From Parapedobacter defluvii (lineage in GTDB: Bacteria; Bacteroidota; Bacteroidia; Sphingobacteriales; Sphingobacteriaceae): DNA of 64,000 bases. Under the pieces are notes generated by a model that was not told where the DNA came from, made no database searches, and saw only the letters and a program-made list of their open reading frames with translations. A program made the translations under genes and the position numbers. Shown one piece after another: positions 54,336 through 62,208 of the stretch (its first letter is position 1; every line of letters starts with the position of its first letter). Location: NCBI RefSeq assembly GCF_014642075.1, contig NZ_BMIK01000008.1, positions 1 to 64,000 on the forward strand, given 5' to 3'.

Positions 54336-55853
54336 TTATTTATACGCATCGTGTTGCACCAATTGCGTATTCAGCAATTCGGCATACGGGATAGGCAGTA
54401 CCTCGTGTTTGCCTGCGACAAACCCGCGGGAAGCCAGGGCGGTTGCTGCTCTCCCTGACCTAACGAGGTCGTACCAACGATGGCCTTCGGTGGCTAACTC
54501 TTTCCGGCGTTCGAGGAAAATATTGTCCAATGTGGCTTCTATCGGGTTGAGTCCCACGCGGCCCCTTACGGCATTAAGTAATTGATAAGCGCGGGTACCG
54601 GGTCCGCCGCCTTGCCCATCTTCAATGAGGGCCTCAGCTTCCATCAGGTAAGTATCGGCTAGACGGATTTCGATGTAATCCTGGGGGTAATTCAGTTCAC
54701 GCACACCAGATGTGGCGGCAAATTCAACCAAGGGTGCGTATTTTTGGATAAACCATCCGGTGTTCATGTATCCTTTTTCGTATTGCGCAATCCCATTTTT
54801 TTCCAAGCTATCTAAATCTGCTACGGTTGCCTTGAAGCGCGGATCGTAATGCAGTAGATCATACAACTCCTGGGTAATGGGGCAGAAGCTCCAGCCGGAA
54901 TAATAATAGGGACCGCTATATCCCCTTGGGCCAAACATGGTAGTGGCTACGTTGCCGTAGAACTGCCCCCAATGATCCCACGTGCGGGCACCACCCTGCG
55001 AACATACAATTTCCAAAATGGATTCAGCGTGAAATTTGTTGTCGGGGCGGAAGACATCTTCAAAATTCTCCAACAAGCGGTACCCATATTCACTAGTACC
55101 ACCCGGCGTTCCGTTTACAACTGCGAGTTCACGGGCGGCATCTGTCCATTTCTTTTGATACAGGTATACTTTGCCTAAGAGTGCCTGTGCCATGCCCTTT
55201 GTAGCCCGTCCTCCTTCAGTTGCAGCAGGCACTGTTGGGGGTAATACAGCTAAGGCATCTTTCAAATCTTGCTCGATCTGAGCATATACGACAGTCGGAT
55301 CCACCTGGACTTGCTCACGCATGTTGTCCGTGGTTAAGGGTTCCAAATAAAAAGGAATGTTCCGGAATAGCCGCACCAGGTCGAAGTAAAAATAGCCCCG
55401 TAAAAATTTGGCCTCAGCAAGGTAACGCGCTGTGACTGCCTCGCTAAGCCCCGGAATGCCGGCTTCTAATTTCTGGATGAAAATATTGGCCCGGGATACA
55501 CCCGTGAAGTTGCGGTTCCAATAATCCTGTTGCGGACCCTGACTCTCATTGAGTGTATAGTTGCTCCAGCGTTGCCAGGTCTCCATGTCATTGGGGCCAC
55601 CGCCACCGGCTACGTGATCGTCTGATGCACTGTTAACCGCGCCAAAGTTGAGGTACGATACGGCTGTTTGCCAACCGATGGGATCATACACCGAAACCAG
55701 GCCTGCCAAAGCTTCGTCTGGATTACTGTAATAGGTTTCTTCCATCAATGTGCCTTTTGGATCCGGATCGAGAAATGCATCGGAACACGAACCCAACCCA
55801 ATCAGCACAGCGGCTATCATGGAGAGGGTAAGATAAGTGGTATTTCGTTTCAT
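54336..55853 (-). CDS. SusD/RagB-type lipoprotein of the beta-glucan locus
   Basis: This 505-residue SusD homologue has a lipobox Cys at about residue 23 (IGLGSC), the helix YLAEAKFLRGYFYFDLVRLF, and the C-terminal RRKELATEGHRWYDLVRSGR and VLPIPYAELLNT segments. It partners with the SusC 18 bp upstream. Confidence 0.95.
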   Translation of the reverse strand: MKRNTTYLTLSMIAAVLIGLGSCSDAFLDPDPKGTLMEETYYSNPDEALAGLVSVYDPIGWQTAVSYLNFGAVNSASDDHVAGGGGPNDMETWQRWSNYTLNESQGPQQDYWNRNFTGVSRANIFIQKLEAGIPGLSEAVTARYLAEAKFLRGYFYFDLVRLFRNIPFYLEPLTTDNMREQVQVDPTVVYAQIEQDLKDALAVLPPTVPAATEGGRATKGMAQALLGKVYLYQKKWTDAARELAVVNGTPGGTSEYGYRLLENFEDVFRPDNKFHAESILEIVCSQGGARTWDHWGQFYGNVATTMFGPRGYSGPYYYSGWSFCPITQELYDLLHYDPRFKATVADLDSLEKNGIAQYEKGYMNTGWFIQKYAPLVEFAATSGVRELNYPQDYIEIRLADTYLMEAEALIEDGQGGGPGTRAYQLLNAVRGRVGLNPIEATLDNIFLERRKELATEGHRWYDLVRSGRAATALASRGFVAGKHEVLPIPYAELLNTQLVQHDAYK

Positions 55854-55871
55854 GATTATGCTGTTTTATGA

Positions 55872-58800
55872 TTATAATGTCAAATTGAGGCCAAATAAAA
55901 ACGAGCGGGCTTGGGGATACACACCGGCATCGATTCCCCACGTATCTGAGCCGCCACCCACTTCAGGATCATACCCGGTATATTTTGTAAACGTGAGCAG
56001 GTTGTTGCTGCTTACGTATACCCTGATTTTGTTGATTCCGATTTTGCTGACCCATGTGACGGGCAGTGTATATCCGAGTTGCAGGGTTTTGATGCGCAGG
56101 TAGGCGCCATCTTCCAGGAAATATTCGGAAGCTTTTGAATAATTTTGGTTGGGATCTGAAAGGGTTGCCCGGGGGCGTTCGTTGGTACTTCCCTCACCTA
56201 CCCAGCGATTGAGAATTTTACTGTGCCAATTGGCATTCGTAATGTCGAGTCGCCTCAACCCTTGAAAAATCTTGTTTCCGGCAGACCCTTGACCGAAGAT
56301 CATCAGGTCGAAGTCTTTATAGGATGCATTGATGGTCATCCCATATGTCAAGGTAGGAATGGCAGTGCCCAAAAATGTACGGTCATCTGTGGAGATGCTG
56401 CCGTTGCCATCCAGATCGGCCCATTTAAAATCTCCCGGCACCGCATTGGGTTGGATGGGATTGCCTTCTGGACCGGTATAGTTGTCAATTTCCGCTTGGT
56501 TCTGGAACACGCCTAAGATTTTGTATCCATAGAACGAATTATAGGGTTGGCCGATGGTAGTGCGCTGTGCATTGTTGGCGAGGTTTTGGATACTTCCGGC
56601 TCCATCTTCGGTGAATGCCACATCTGACCCTAAATAATTAACCGTATTCGTAGTACGGGAAATGTTGCCATTGACCGCGAGATTGAAATCTCCGATAGCT
56701 TTCCGGTATCCCAGCTCCACTTCGAAACCTTTCGCTTCAAGGTCAGCTAGGTTATACCAGGGATCGGCTAATCCGGTGTATCCCGGTATGGTCACCGTGC
56801 GCAAAATGCCGGACGTTTCTTTTTGGTACCAGTCGAATGAAAGGGTCCAATCCCGGAACAAAGAAGCATCAAAACCGATGTCTAACTGGCTGGTTTCTTC
56901 CCATGCCAGGCTAGGGTTGGCCGGCGCGTTGGGACTGGCACCGATATACATGTTGTCAATACCGAAAAAATAGTTCCGATCATTGCCCATACCGATGGTT
57001 GGAACAAAGCGGAAGTCTGCGGTATTGTCATTTCCTACGACCCCATAGGAAGCCCGGATTTTGAGGTTGTTCAAGATATTATTCGGGGTCCAGAAATCTT
57101 CGTTGGTGAGTACCCATCCCACCGATGCGGATGGAAAAATCCCGTATTTCTTGTTCGCTCCGAATTTAGAAGACCCATCGCGCCTGATGATACCGGTAAA
57201 CAGGTACCTCTCCTTATAATCATAAGTTATGCGTCCGAAAAGCGAAGACAGATTGTGAGTAATACCATCCCTCGCATCGGCTATAATGTCTTCCCTAGGG
57301 ACCTTGAGATTAAATGTGGCCTCTTCAAAATTAGTTGCCGCAATATTATTAAAGGTAATAAAAGTACCGCTAGACAGGTTGTTCAGGTAGGCGCCTTGAC
57401 CCAAAAGCACGGTAAAATTGTGGCCTTCAATATTACGGCTGTAAGAGATCGTATTTTCAATGTTCCAGTTGAAACCTTGTTCACGGGCGCGATAAAATTC
57501 GGTGGTGGACCGGTTTTGTACGGCACTGAGGTAATAAATACCGCTGAAACTTTCAGATCCCCACCAAGCCAGTTTGGCACCCAGTGTAGACCGGATGCGT
57601 AAGCCTTCGATGGGCTCTATTTCGCCAAATACATTACCGACAATGTTGTGAGAGAATCCGTAGTTTCCCAGACGGGTATCAACATATGCGAGCGGGTTGG
57701 TCATCTCCTGTGCCACATTGGTGGATATTCCGTATGGATTTCCATTAGCGTCCCGCACCACAGGCTGGGTACTATAGGGTGGTTGATTGGCTACATCGGG
57801 GTCGGTGATTACTGCCGGGGTCAGTGGGTCAAGATTGATAGCCGAGCTAAGCGGACCGCCAAATTCGCTGTTGGTAGCAAGTGCCCCCTGGCTTTTGATG
57901 TAAGAGTACCCTAGGTTTTGTCCGAATCTAAGCCATTTTTTGACTTTATGGTCGGAATTGAAACGTATGTTGTATCGGTTATAGTTAGAAATTTCTGGTG
58001 TCACAACCCCGTCTTGGCCGAAGTATCCGAACGATGTATAGAAGGTGGAACGGTCGCTTCCGCCGCTGATGCTCAGCTCATGGTTTTGGATCGGCGCATT
58101 ATTTTCAAAAACGGTGCTTTGCCAATCCGTCCCCTCACCCAATGATTCGGGGTTAGGATAAATGATTCCACCACCGTCGTTTAGGGAAGCTTCATTCCGG
58201 ATCGTGGCATATTCGGTAGCGTTGAGCAAATCCAATTTTTTTGCGGGGGCCTGTGTGCCATAGTAGCCGTTATAATTGATCCGCATATCACCCACATGTC
58301 CTTTTTTAGTTGTCACCAAGATGACACCTGTGGCCGCACGGGTTCCATAAATGGCTGCAGATGCCGCATCTTTTAATACTTCGATGGACTCGATGTCGGA
58401 TGCGTTTAAGTAATCGATCCCGCCTGCATCCACGACCACCCCATCCACGACATAGAGGGGGGTATTGTTGTTAATAGTGGTTACGCCCCGTACCAGTATC
58501 GAAGCGGGAGAACCCGGTGCGCCCGAGTTGGATGTGATTGTTACTCCCGAAGTGCGGCCTTGGAGTGCGGTCTCTAACCGACCTACCACCTGATTTTCGA
58601 TGTCACTGGATTTTACGCTGGTGATCGCTCCGGTTACTACACTTTTCTTTTGTGTTCCGTAGCCTATTACAACCACTTCTTCGAGTGTGCTGAGATCTTC
58701 TTCCAGCGACACGTTGATCGCGCCGCTTGTTCGGACCTCGATGTGTTGTGCCATCATCCCCAATTGCTGGAATACCAGTGTTGCTTCGGCTTGGGGTATC

Positions 58801-58997
58801 TCAATGGTGTAATAGCCCGAGTCATCGGTGCTAACAGCAGTACCGGTACCCTGTATGGTAACGGTGACACCTGGCAATGGTCTTCCATCGGTCGCTGCCG
58901 TCACCTTACCTGTCACATGCAGCGTTTGTGCGGCAAGTGCAAATGGGGATACGCACATACACAACATAATGAATGCATGTAGAACTCCTTTTTTCAT
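55872..58997 (-). CDS. SusC/RagA-type TonB-dependent transporter of the beta-glucan locus
   Basis: This 1041-residue SusC has a signal peptide (about 1-22), a carboxypeptidase-like domain (HVTGKVTAATDGRPLPGVTV), a plug (VVVIGYGTQKKSVVTGAI; TPLYVVDGVVVDAGG; AIYGTRAATGVILVTTK) and a barrel ending GLNLTL. It imports oligosaccharides cut by the GH16/GH5 enzymes. Its promoter region carries paired CTACA repeats that are likely bound by the regulator encoded next to it. Confidence 0.96.
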   Translation of the reverse strand: MKKGVLHAFIMLCMCVSPFALAAQTLHVTGKVTAATDGRPLPGVTVTIQGTGTAVSTDDSGYYTIEIPQAEATLVFQQLGMMAQHIEVRTSGAINVSLEEDLSTLEEVVVIGYGTQKKSVVTGAITSVKSSDIENQVVGRLETALQGRTSGVTITSNSGAPGSPASILVRGVTTINNNTPLYVVDGVVVDAGGIDYLNASDIESIEVLKDAASAAIYGTRAATGVILVTTKKGHVGDMRINYNGYYGTQAPAKKLDLLNATEYATIRNEASLNDGGGIIYPNPESLGEGTDWQSTVFENNAPIQNHELSISGGSDRSTFYTSFGYFGQDGVVTPEISNYNRYNIRFNSDHKVKKWLRFGQNLGYSYIKSQGALATNSEFGGPLSSAINLDPLTPAVITDPDVANQPPYSTQPVVRDANGNPYGISTNVAQEMTNPLAYVDTRLGNYGFSHNIVGNVFGEIEPIEGLRIRSTLGAKLAWWGSESFSGIYYLSAVQNRSTTEFYRAREQGFNWNIENTISYSRNIEGHNFTVLLGQGAYLNNLSSGTFITFNNIAATNFEEATFNLKVPREDIIADARDGITHNLSSLFGRITYDYKERYLFTGIIRRDGSSKFGANKKYGIFPSASVGWVLTNEDFWTPNNILNNLKIRASYGVVGNDNTADFRFVPTIGMGNDRNYFFGIDNMYIGASPNAPANPSLAWEETSQLDIGFDASLFRDWTLSFDWYQKETSGILRTVTIPGYTGLADPWYNLADLEAKGFEVELGYRKAIGDFNLAVNGNISRTTNTVNYLGSDVAFTEDGAGSIQNLANNAQRTTIGQPYNSFYGYKILGVFQNQAEIDNYTGPEGNPIQPNAVPGDFKWADLDGNGSISTDDRTFLGTAIPTLTYGMTINASYKDFDLMIFGQGSAGNKIFQGLRRLDITNANWHSKILNRWVGEGSTNERPRATLSDPNQNYSKASEYFLEDGAYLRIKTLQLGYTLPVTWVSKIGINKIRVYVSSNNLLTFTKYTGYDPEVGGGSDTWGIDAGVYPQARSFLFGLNLTL

Positions 58998-59067
58998 AAT
59001 GACGAATTATTAAATATGGTTAACAAATTGGTTTTAATCCTTTGCACTTCGATGCAAAAGGTTAACG

Positions 59068-59075
59068 CAAATCTA
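59068..59075 (-). promoter_or_regulatory. -7 element of the beta-glucan susC
   Basis: On the minus strand TAGATTTG matches TAnnTTTG exactly. No TTTG is found at the -33 position, as expected for an activator-dependent promoter. A perfect palindrome GGTTTAAACC (59083-59092) lies in the spacer region, and a hairpin-forming CCTTTGCA/TGCAAAAGG pair lies in the leader. Confidence 0.5.
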
Positions 59076-59109
59076 AGGTTAAGGTTTAAACCGGAGTATT
59101 TAAGGCATT

Positions 59110-59180
59110 CTACAATACCCCTACAACAGTTATGAAATTGACGATTTTGAGGGATAAATATACCTACAATCCCCCTACAG
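59110..59180 (-). promoter_or_regulatory. Paired direct-repeat operator upstream of susC
   Basis: Two copies of a 17-bp box (59110-59126 and 59164-59180) are seen, each holding two CTACA half-sites exactly 11 bp apart (59110/59121 and 59164/59175). The boxes start 54 bp apart, about five helical turns. The proximal box would centre near -55 of the predicted start. Confidence 0.6.
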
Positions 59181-59218
59181 GCTTATTGCAACTGGCTTTG
59201 GGACAGTGCAATACCTAT

Positions 59219-62110
59219 TTAGGGTTGTTTGCTTACAGAAACATGTAACAGAAACTCATACAAATTCTGTTCCGGATCCAGTTTGAGTTTCTTTCTCAAC
59301 CGGTATCGTCCTACTTCCACGGCTTTGATCGTGATGTTCATCAGCTGAGCAATTTCTTTGGATGATAAGTTCATTCTAAAAAAAGCACATAATTTCAGTT
59401 CATTAGGCGTCAAATCGGGATATTGTTCTTTGAGATTGGTGAAAAAGCCTTCATTTACATGGTTGAAATGGACACTGAATTGTTCCCAATCTTCATCGGT
59501 CCGCTCGGCATTACGGATCAGCCGGATCAGCTGCCTGAAATTGATGCTGCTATCGCCGAATTCATGCTTTTTAATTACATTAAGTATGGTATCCTTTATT
59601 TTGGCCAAGACCTCCCCACGCTGGACAAGATGCATGGTCATGTTGGCTAATTCTTTGTTTTTAAACATGATTTCCGTTTCCAGTTTTTCATTTTTTAGTC
59701 GCACCACTTCCTTTTCGCTGCGCTCCAATTCCAACTGATTTAAATACAATTCACGTTCGTGCTTTTGCTGAAGCTTTCTTTTTTGCCATTTAAATAGCAG
59801 AAAAATGAGAACCCCAATCAATATCCCATAGAGGGTATTACTGAAGGCGTTATTGTACCAGGGTGGTGCAATGGTAAATCGATAGGCCTTCACGGCAGAT
59901 TCATTGCCATTGCTATTCCTTGATTTGACTTTAAAGGTATAGGTGCCCGCCGGAAGGTTTGTGTATTCCTTTTCACTCCGGTCGTTCCAACTGGACCAGG
60001 TCCGGTCAAACCCTTCCAATAAATAGCTGAATTCGACATTATCCTGTTGGTCATACAGGGTAGTTGAAAATGAGAAATGAAATGAATTAGATTGGTAATC
60101 CAGATGGGGTGATGCGATTTTGGCGGAGGGATGCCCCCCAAACAATATCCGTTCGTTCTTTTCGCCGTCGATTACATTGATAACATTCAATAGTATATCG
60201 GGCTTGCTGATTGTCTCTTTATACCTTTTGTAATTGAGATGGATTGCGCCTTTGTTTGCACCGATGAAAATATTTTCATCATTCAAGGCGTAAACGGATT
60301 CAAATCCACCTAACACTTTACCGTTTAATTCGGGAAAATAGGTAACTGAAAAAGGGATATCCTCATTAGGAATGGAAAAATCGGCCACACCAAGTTTTTT
60401 ATGGGTAATAAACCATACATTTCCATTTCGATCTTCATTGAGGTATTGGAGTTCCATCCCTTTGAACCGTGGATAAAACAGCGGGGAAGGTACAAAACGG
60501 TCTTTGTGTTCGTCGTATTCGTAAATACCATCGTTGGTGGCTACGGTAATTTTGTTTTTTATGAAAAAGAGGTAGTTATACAGCGAAGAAGGGAGTCCAT
60601 TATCGACCGTATAGGTCTTTTGTTCAGTTACCCGATTGTAATCATCTGAAAGATGGAATTTAAAAATCCCACGGTAAGGATGTGAAGCCCAAACGGCTTG
60701 TGCATGATCATCATAGTAGATGAAACGTAGAGATTCATAGGGGCTTTCGATGCGGGTGACATCGTTAAAACGGACGCCGTCAAAATCCAAACGTTGTAAG
60801 CCCAGGTATGTGCCGGCGATGATATGTTTAGATGGAAACACGCGCGACATGGGCTGGTAAAGCCAGGTGCCGGGAACGGTGTAGATTTTGTTTGCAGACT
60901 GGCCCGCAATTTCAAATCCCCCATCTTCGTGTCCCATTAACAGGCGACCATTAATTTCGTTGAGGCTCCATACCTGACCTTCTGTATGCGGTATTTCAGT
61001 AAAATCAGCTTTGGAAAGGCTAACGTCTTTTTGCTTCAAGTCGATGGGGGTAGCATATAACCCATTGGATGTGCCAATATAAAGATGCTGATCAAAGAGA
61101 CGTATGGCATAGCTGCTGATCGGGCTGCTTTTGCTGGGATGGATGTACTTCACTGCACTGTTCACAGCAATGAAATCAATGCCGTCATCCAAGGCCAGCC
61201 ACAGATTCCGGTTTCGGTCAATAAATACACTCCGGACGTTATTTTTTTGCAAGCCCTCTCCGTATACGTATTGCTGAATGAGCTTATCGTTGCGATCCAC
61301 GATAAGTACTCCCGCTGAGGTTGTGCCAAAAACAAACCAGTTCTCATTGACCGGTAATCCGCAATAGATTCTGTCTACGGAAAACAAATCATCTAAGGGG
61401 GTTTTTTTGCGGATTAACTCGTTACCCACGAGATAGAATAAGCCCTGTTTGAGGGTGGAGACCAAGAGGGTGTCTTCACTGTAGGGCATAATCGCCGTGA
61501 TGTTGTCGCTGACTTCTGTGTCGGTGGTCAGCGGTTTCCAAAAACCATCTTCAAACCGGAAGATTCCCTGATGCAGGGCCTGCGCATACAGCTTGCCTGC
61601 CGCCTGACCCAAGAACTGCCACTCGCTAGCTGCTTTGTCTACGGTAATGCGGTCCTCTTTGTAATGCAATAGCTTGGAATTGGCTCTGAAAAAAACGTCA
61701 GAACCCATGATCACGATGTCCCAAATGTCGGCAAATTGGCGCTCCGGCTTGGGGATCAGGTTGACCAATGAATGGTAACGAAGTATGCCTGCACTGTCTG
61801 CGTTGAAGTATCCTACCTCATCTTGTCCACCCACATAAATTCGATTATCCGGAGCAATGGCGACAGACCGTACTACCGTGGCATTAGGCAGTGGATAAAT
61901 ATTCCAGTAACGTCCGTTGAATGTCAGCAAGCCTTCGTTATTGCCAAAGTACATGATACCTTGGGTATCTTGCGCAATATCCCAGTTCTGTAATCCACCT
62001 TTATACTGATCGCTGTTATAATTAATGATCTGCGGAATGGCTACCCGATGTTGAGCTGAGGCGACCAACACAAACGCAAGACAGCAACCGATAAAGATTG
62101 TTTGTTTCAA
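59219..62110 (-). CDS. Membrane-anchored propeller/YYY-domain regulator with C-terminal HTH
   Basis: This is a 963-residue one-polypeptide regulator: signal peptide (1-19), two-component-regulator-type beta-propeller repeats (about 25-660), a Y_Y_Y domain (about 675-752), one membrane helix (about 756-775), a coiled coil (about 776-840) and a C-terminal LuxR/GerE-like HTH (about 896-963; DLTPNELKLCAFFRMNLSSK then EIAQLMNITIKAVEVGRYRL). No histidine kinase or receiver is present, unlike hybrid two-component systems. It probably senses periplasmic beta-glucan oligosaccharides and activates the adjacent susC. A TTG start at 62110 opens the signal peptide; no in-frame ATG precedes it. Confidence 0.9.
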   Translation of the reverse strand: MKQTIFIGCCLAFVLVASAQHRVAIPQIINYNSDQYKGGLQNWDIAQDTQGIMYFGNNEGLLTFNGRYWNIYPLPNATVVRSVAIAPDNRIYVGGQDEVGYFNADSAGILRYHSLVNLIPKPERQFADIWDIVIMGSDVFFRANSKLLHYKEDRITVDKAASEWQFLGQAAGKLYAQALHQGIFRFEDGFWKPLTTDTEVSDNITAIMPYSEDTLLVSTLKQGLFYLVGNELIRKKTPLDDLFSVDRIYCGLPVNENWFVFGTTSAGVLIVDRNDKLIQQYVYGEGLQKNNVRSVFIDRNRNLWLALDDGIDFIAVNSAVKYIHPSKSSPISSYAIRLFDQHLYIGTSNGLYATPIDLKQKDVSLSKADFTEIPHTEGQVWSLNEINGRLLMGHEDGGFEIAGQSANKIYTVPGTWLYQPMSRVFPSKHIIAGTYLGLQRLDFDGVRFNDVTRIESPYESLRFIYYDDHAQAVWASHPYRGIFKFHLSDDYNRVTEQKTYTVDNGLPSSLYNYLFFIKNKITVATNDGIYEYDEHKDRFVPSPLFYPRFKGMELQYLNEDRNGNVWFITHKKLGVADFSIPNEDIPFSVTYFPELNGKVLGGFESVYALNDENIFIGANKGAIHLNYKRYKETISKPDILLNVINVIDGEKNERILFGGHPSAKIASPHLDYQSNSFHFSFSTTLYDQQDNVEFSYLLEGFDRTWSSWNDRSEKEYTNLPAGTYTFKVKSRNSNGNESAVKAYRFTIAPPWYNNAFSNTLYGILIGVLIFLLFKWQKRKLQQKHERELYLNQLELERSEKEVVRLKNEKLETEIMFKNKELANMTMHLVQRGEVLAKIKDTILNVIKKHEFGDSSINFRQLIRLIRNAERTDEDWEQFSVHFNHVNEGFFTNLKEQYPDLTPNELKLCAFFRMNLSSKEIAQLMNITIKAVEVGRYRLRKKLKLDPEQNLYEFLLHVSVSKQP

Positions 62111-62133
62111 TGGTTAGTGTGTTTTTCTGCCAA

Positions 62134-62141
62134 CAAAGGTA
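62134..62141 (-). promoter_or_regulatory. -7 element of the propeller/HTH regulator gene
   Basis: On the minus strand TACCTTTG matches TAnnTTTG, 23 nt before the TTG start. The -33 is weak. A 7-bp inverted repeat ATCTGAG/CTCAGAT (62156-62162, 62181-62187) lies in the shared divergent region. Confidence 0.5.
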
Positions 62142-62208
62142 CGGATAATTGCATAATCTGAGCATTTTGAGTAAGTTTGTCTCAGATACACTAAAACAAA
62201 CAGATCGC

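Noticed and set aside
59039-59061. TTTGCA...TGCAAA palindrome as a fifth LacI operator
   Set aside because: The half-sites are inverted in order relative to the GCAAA-TTTGC operators and separated by 6 bp; it fits a leader hairpin better.
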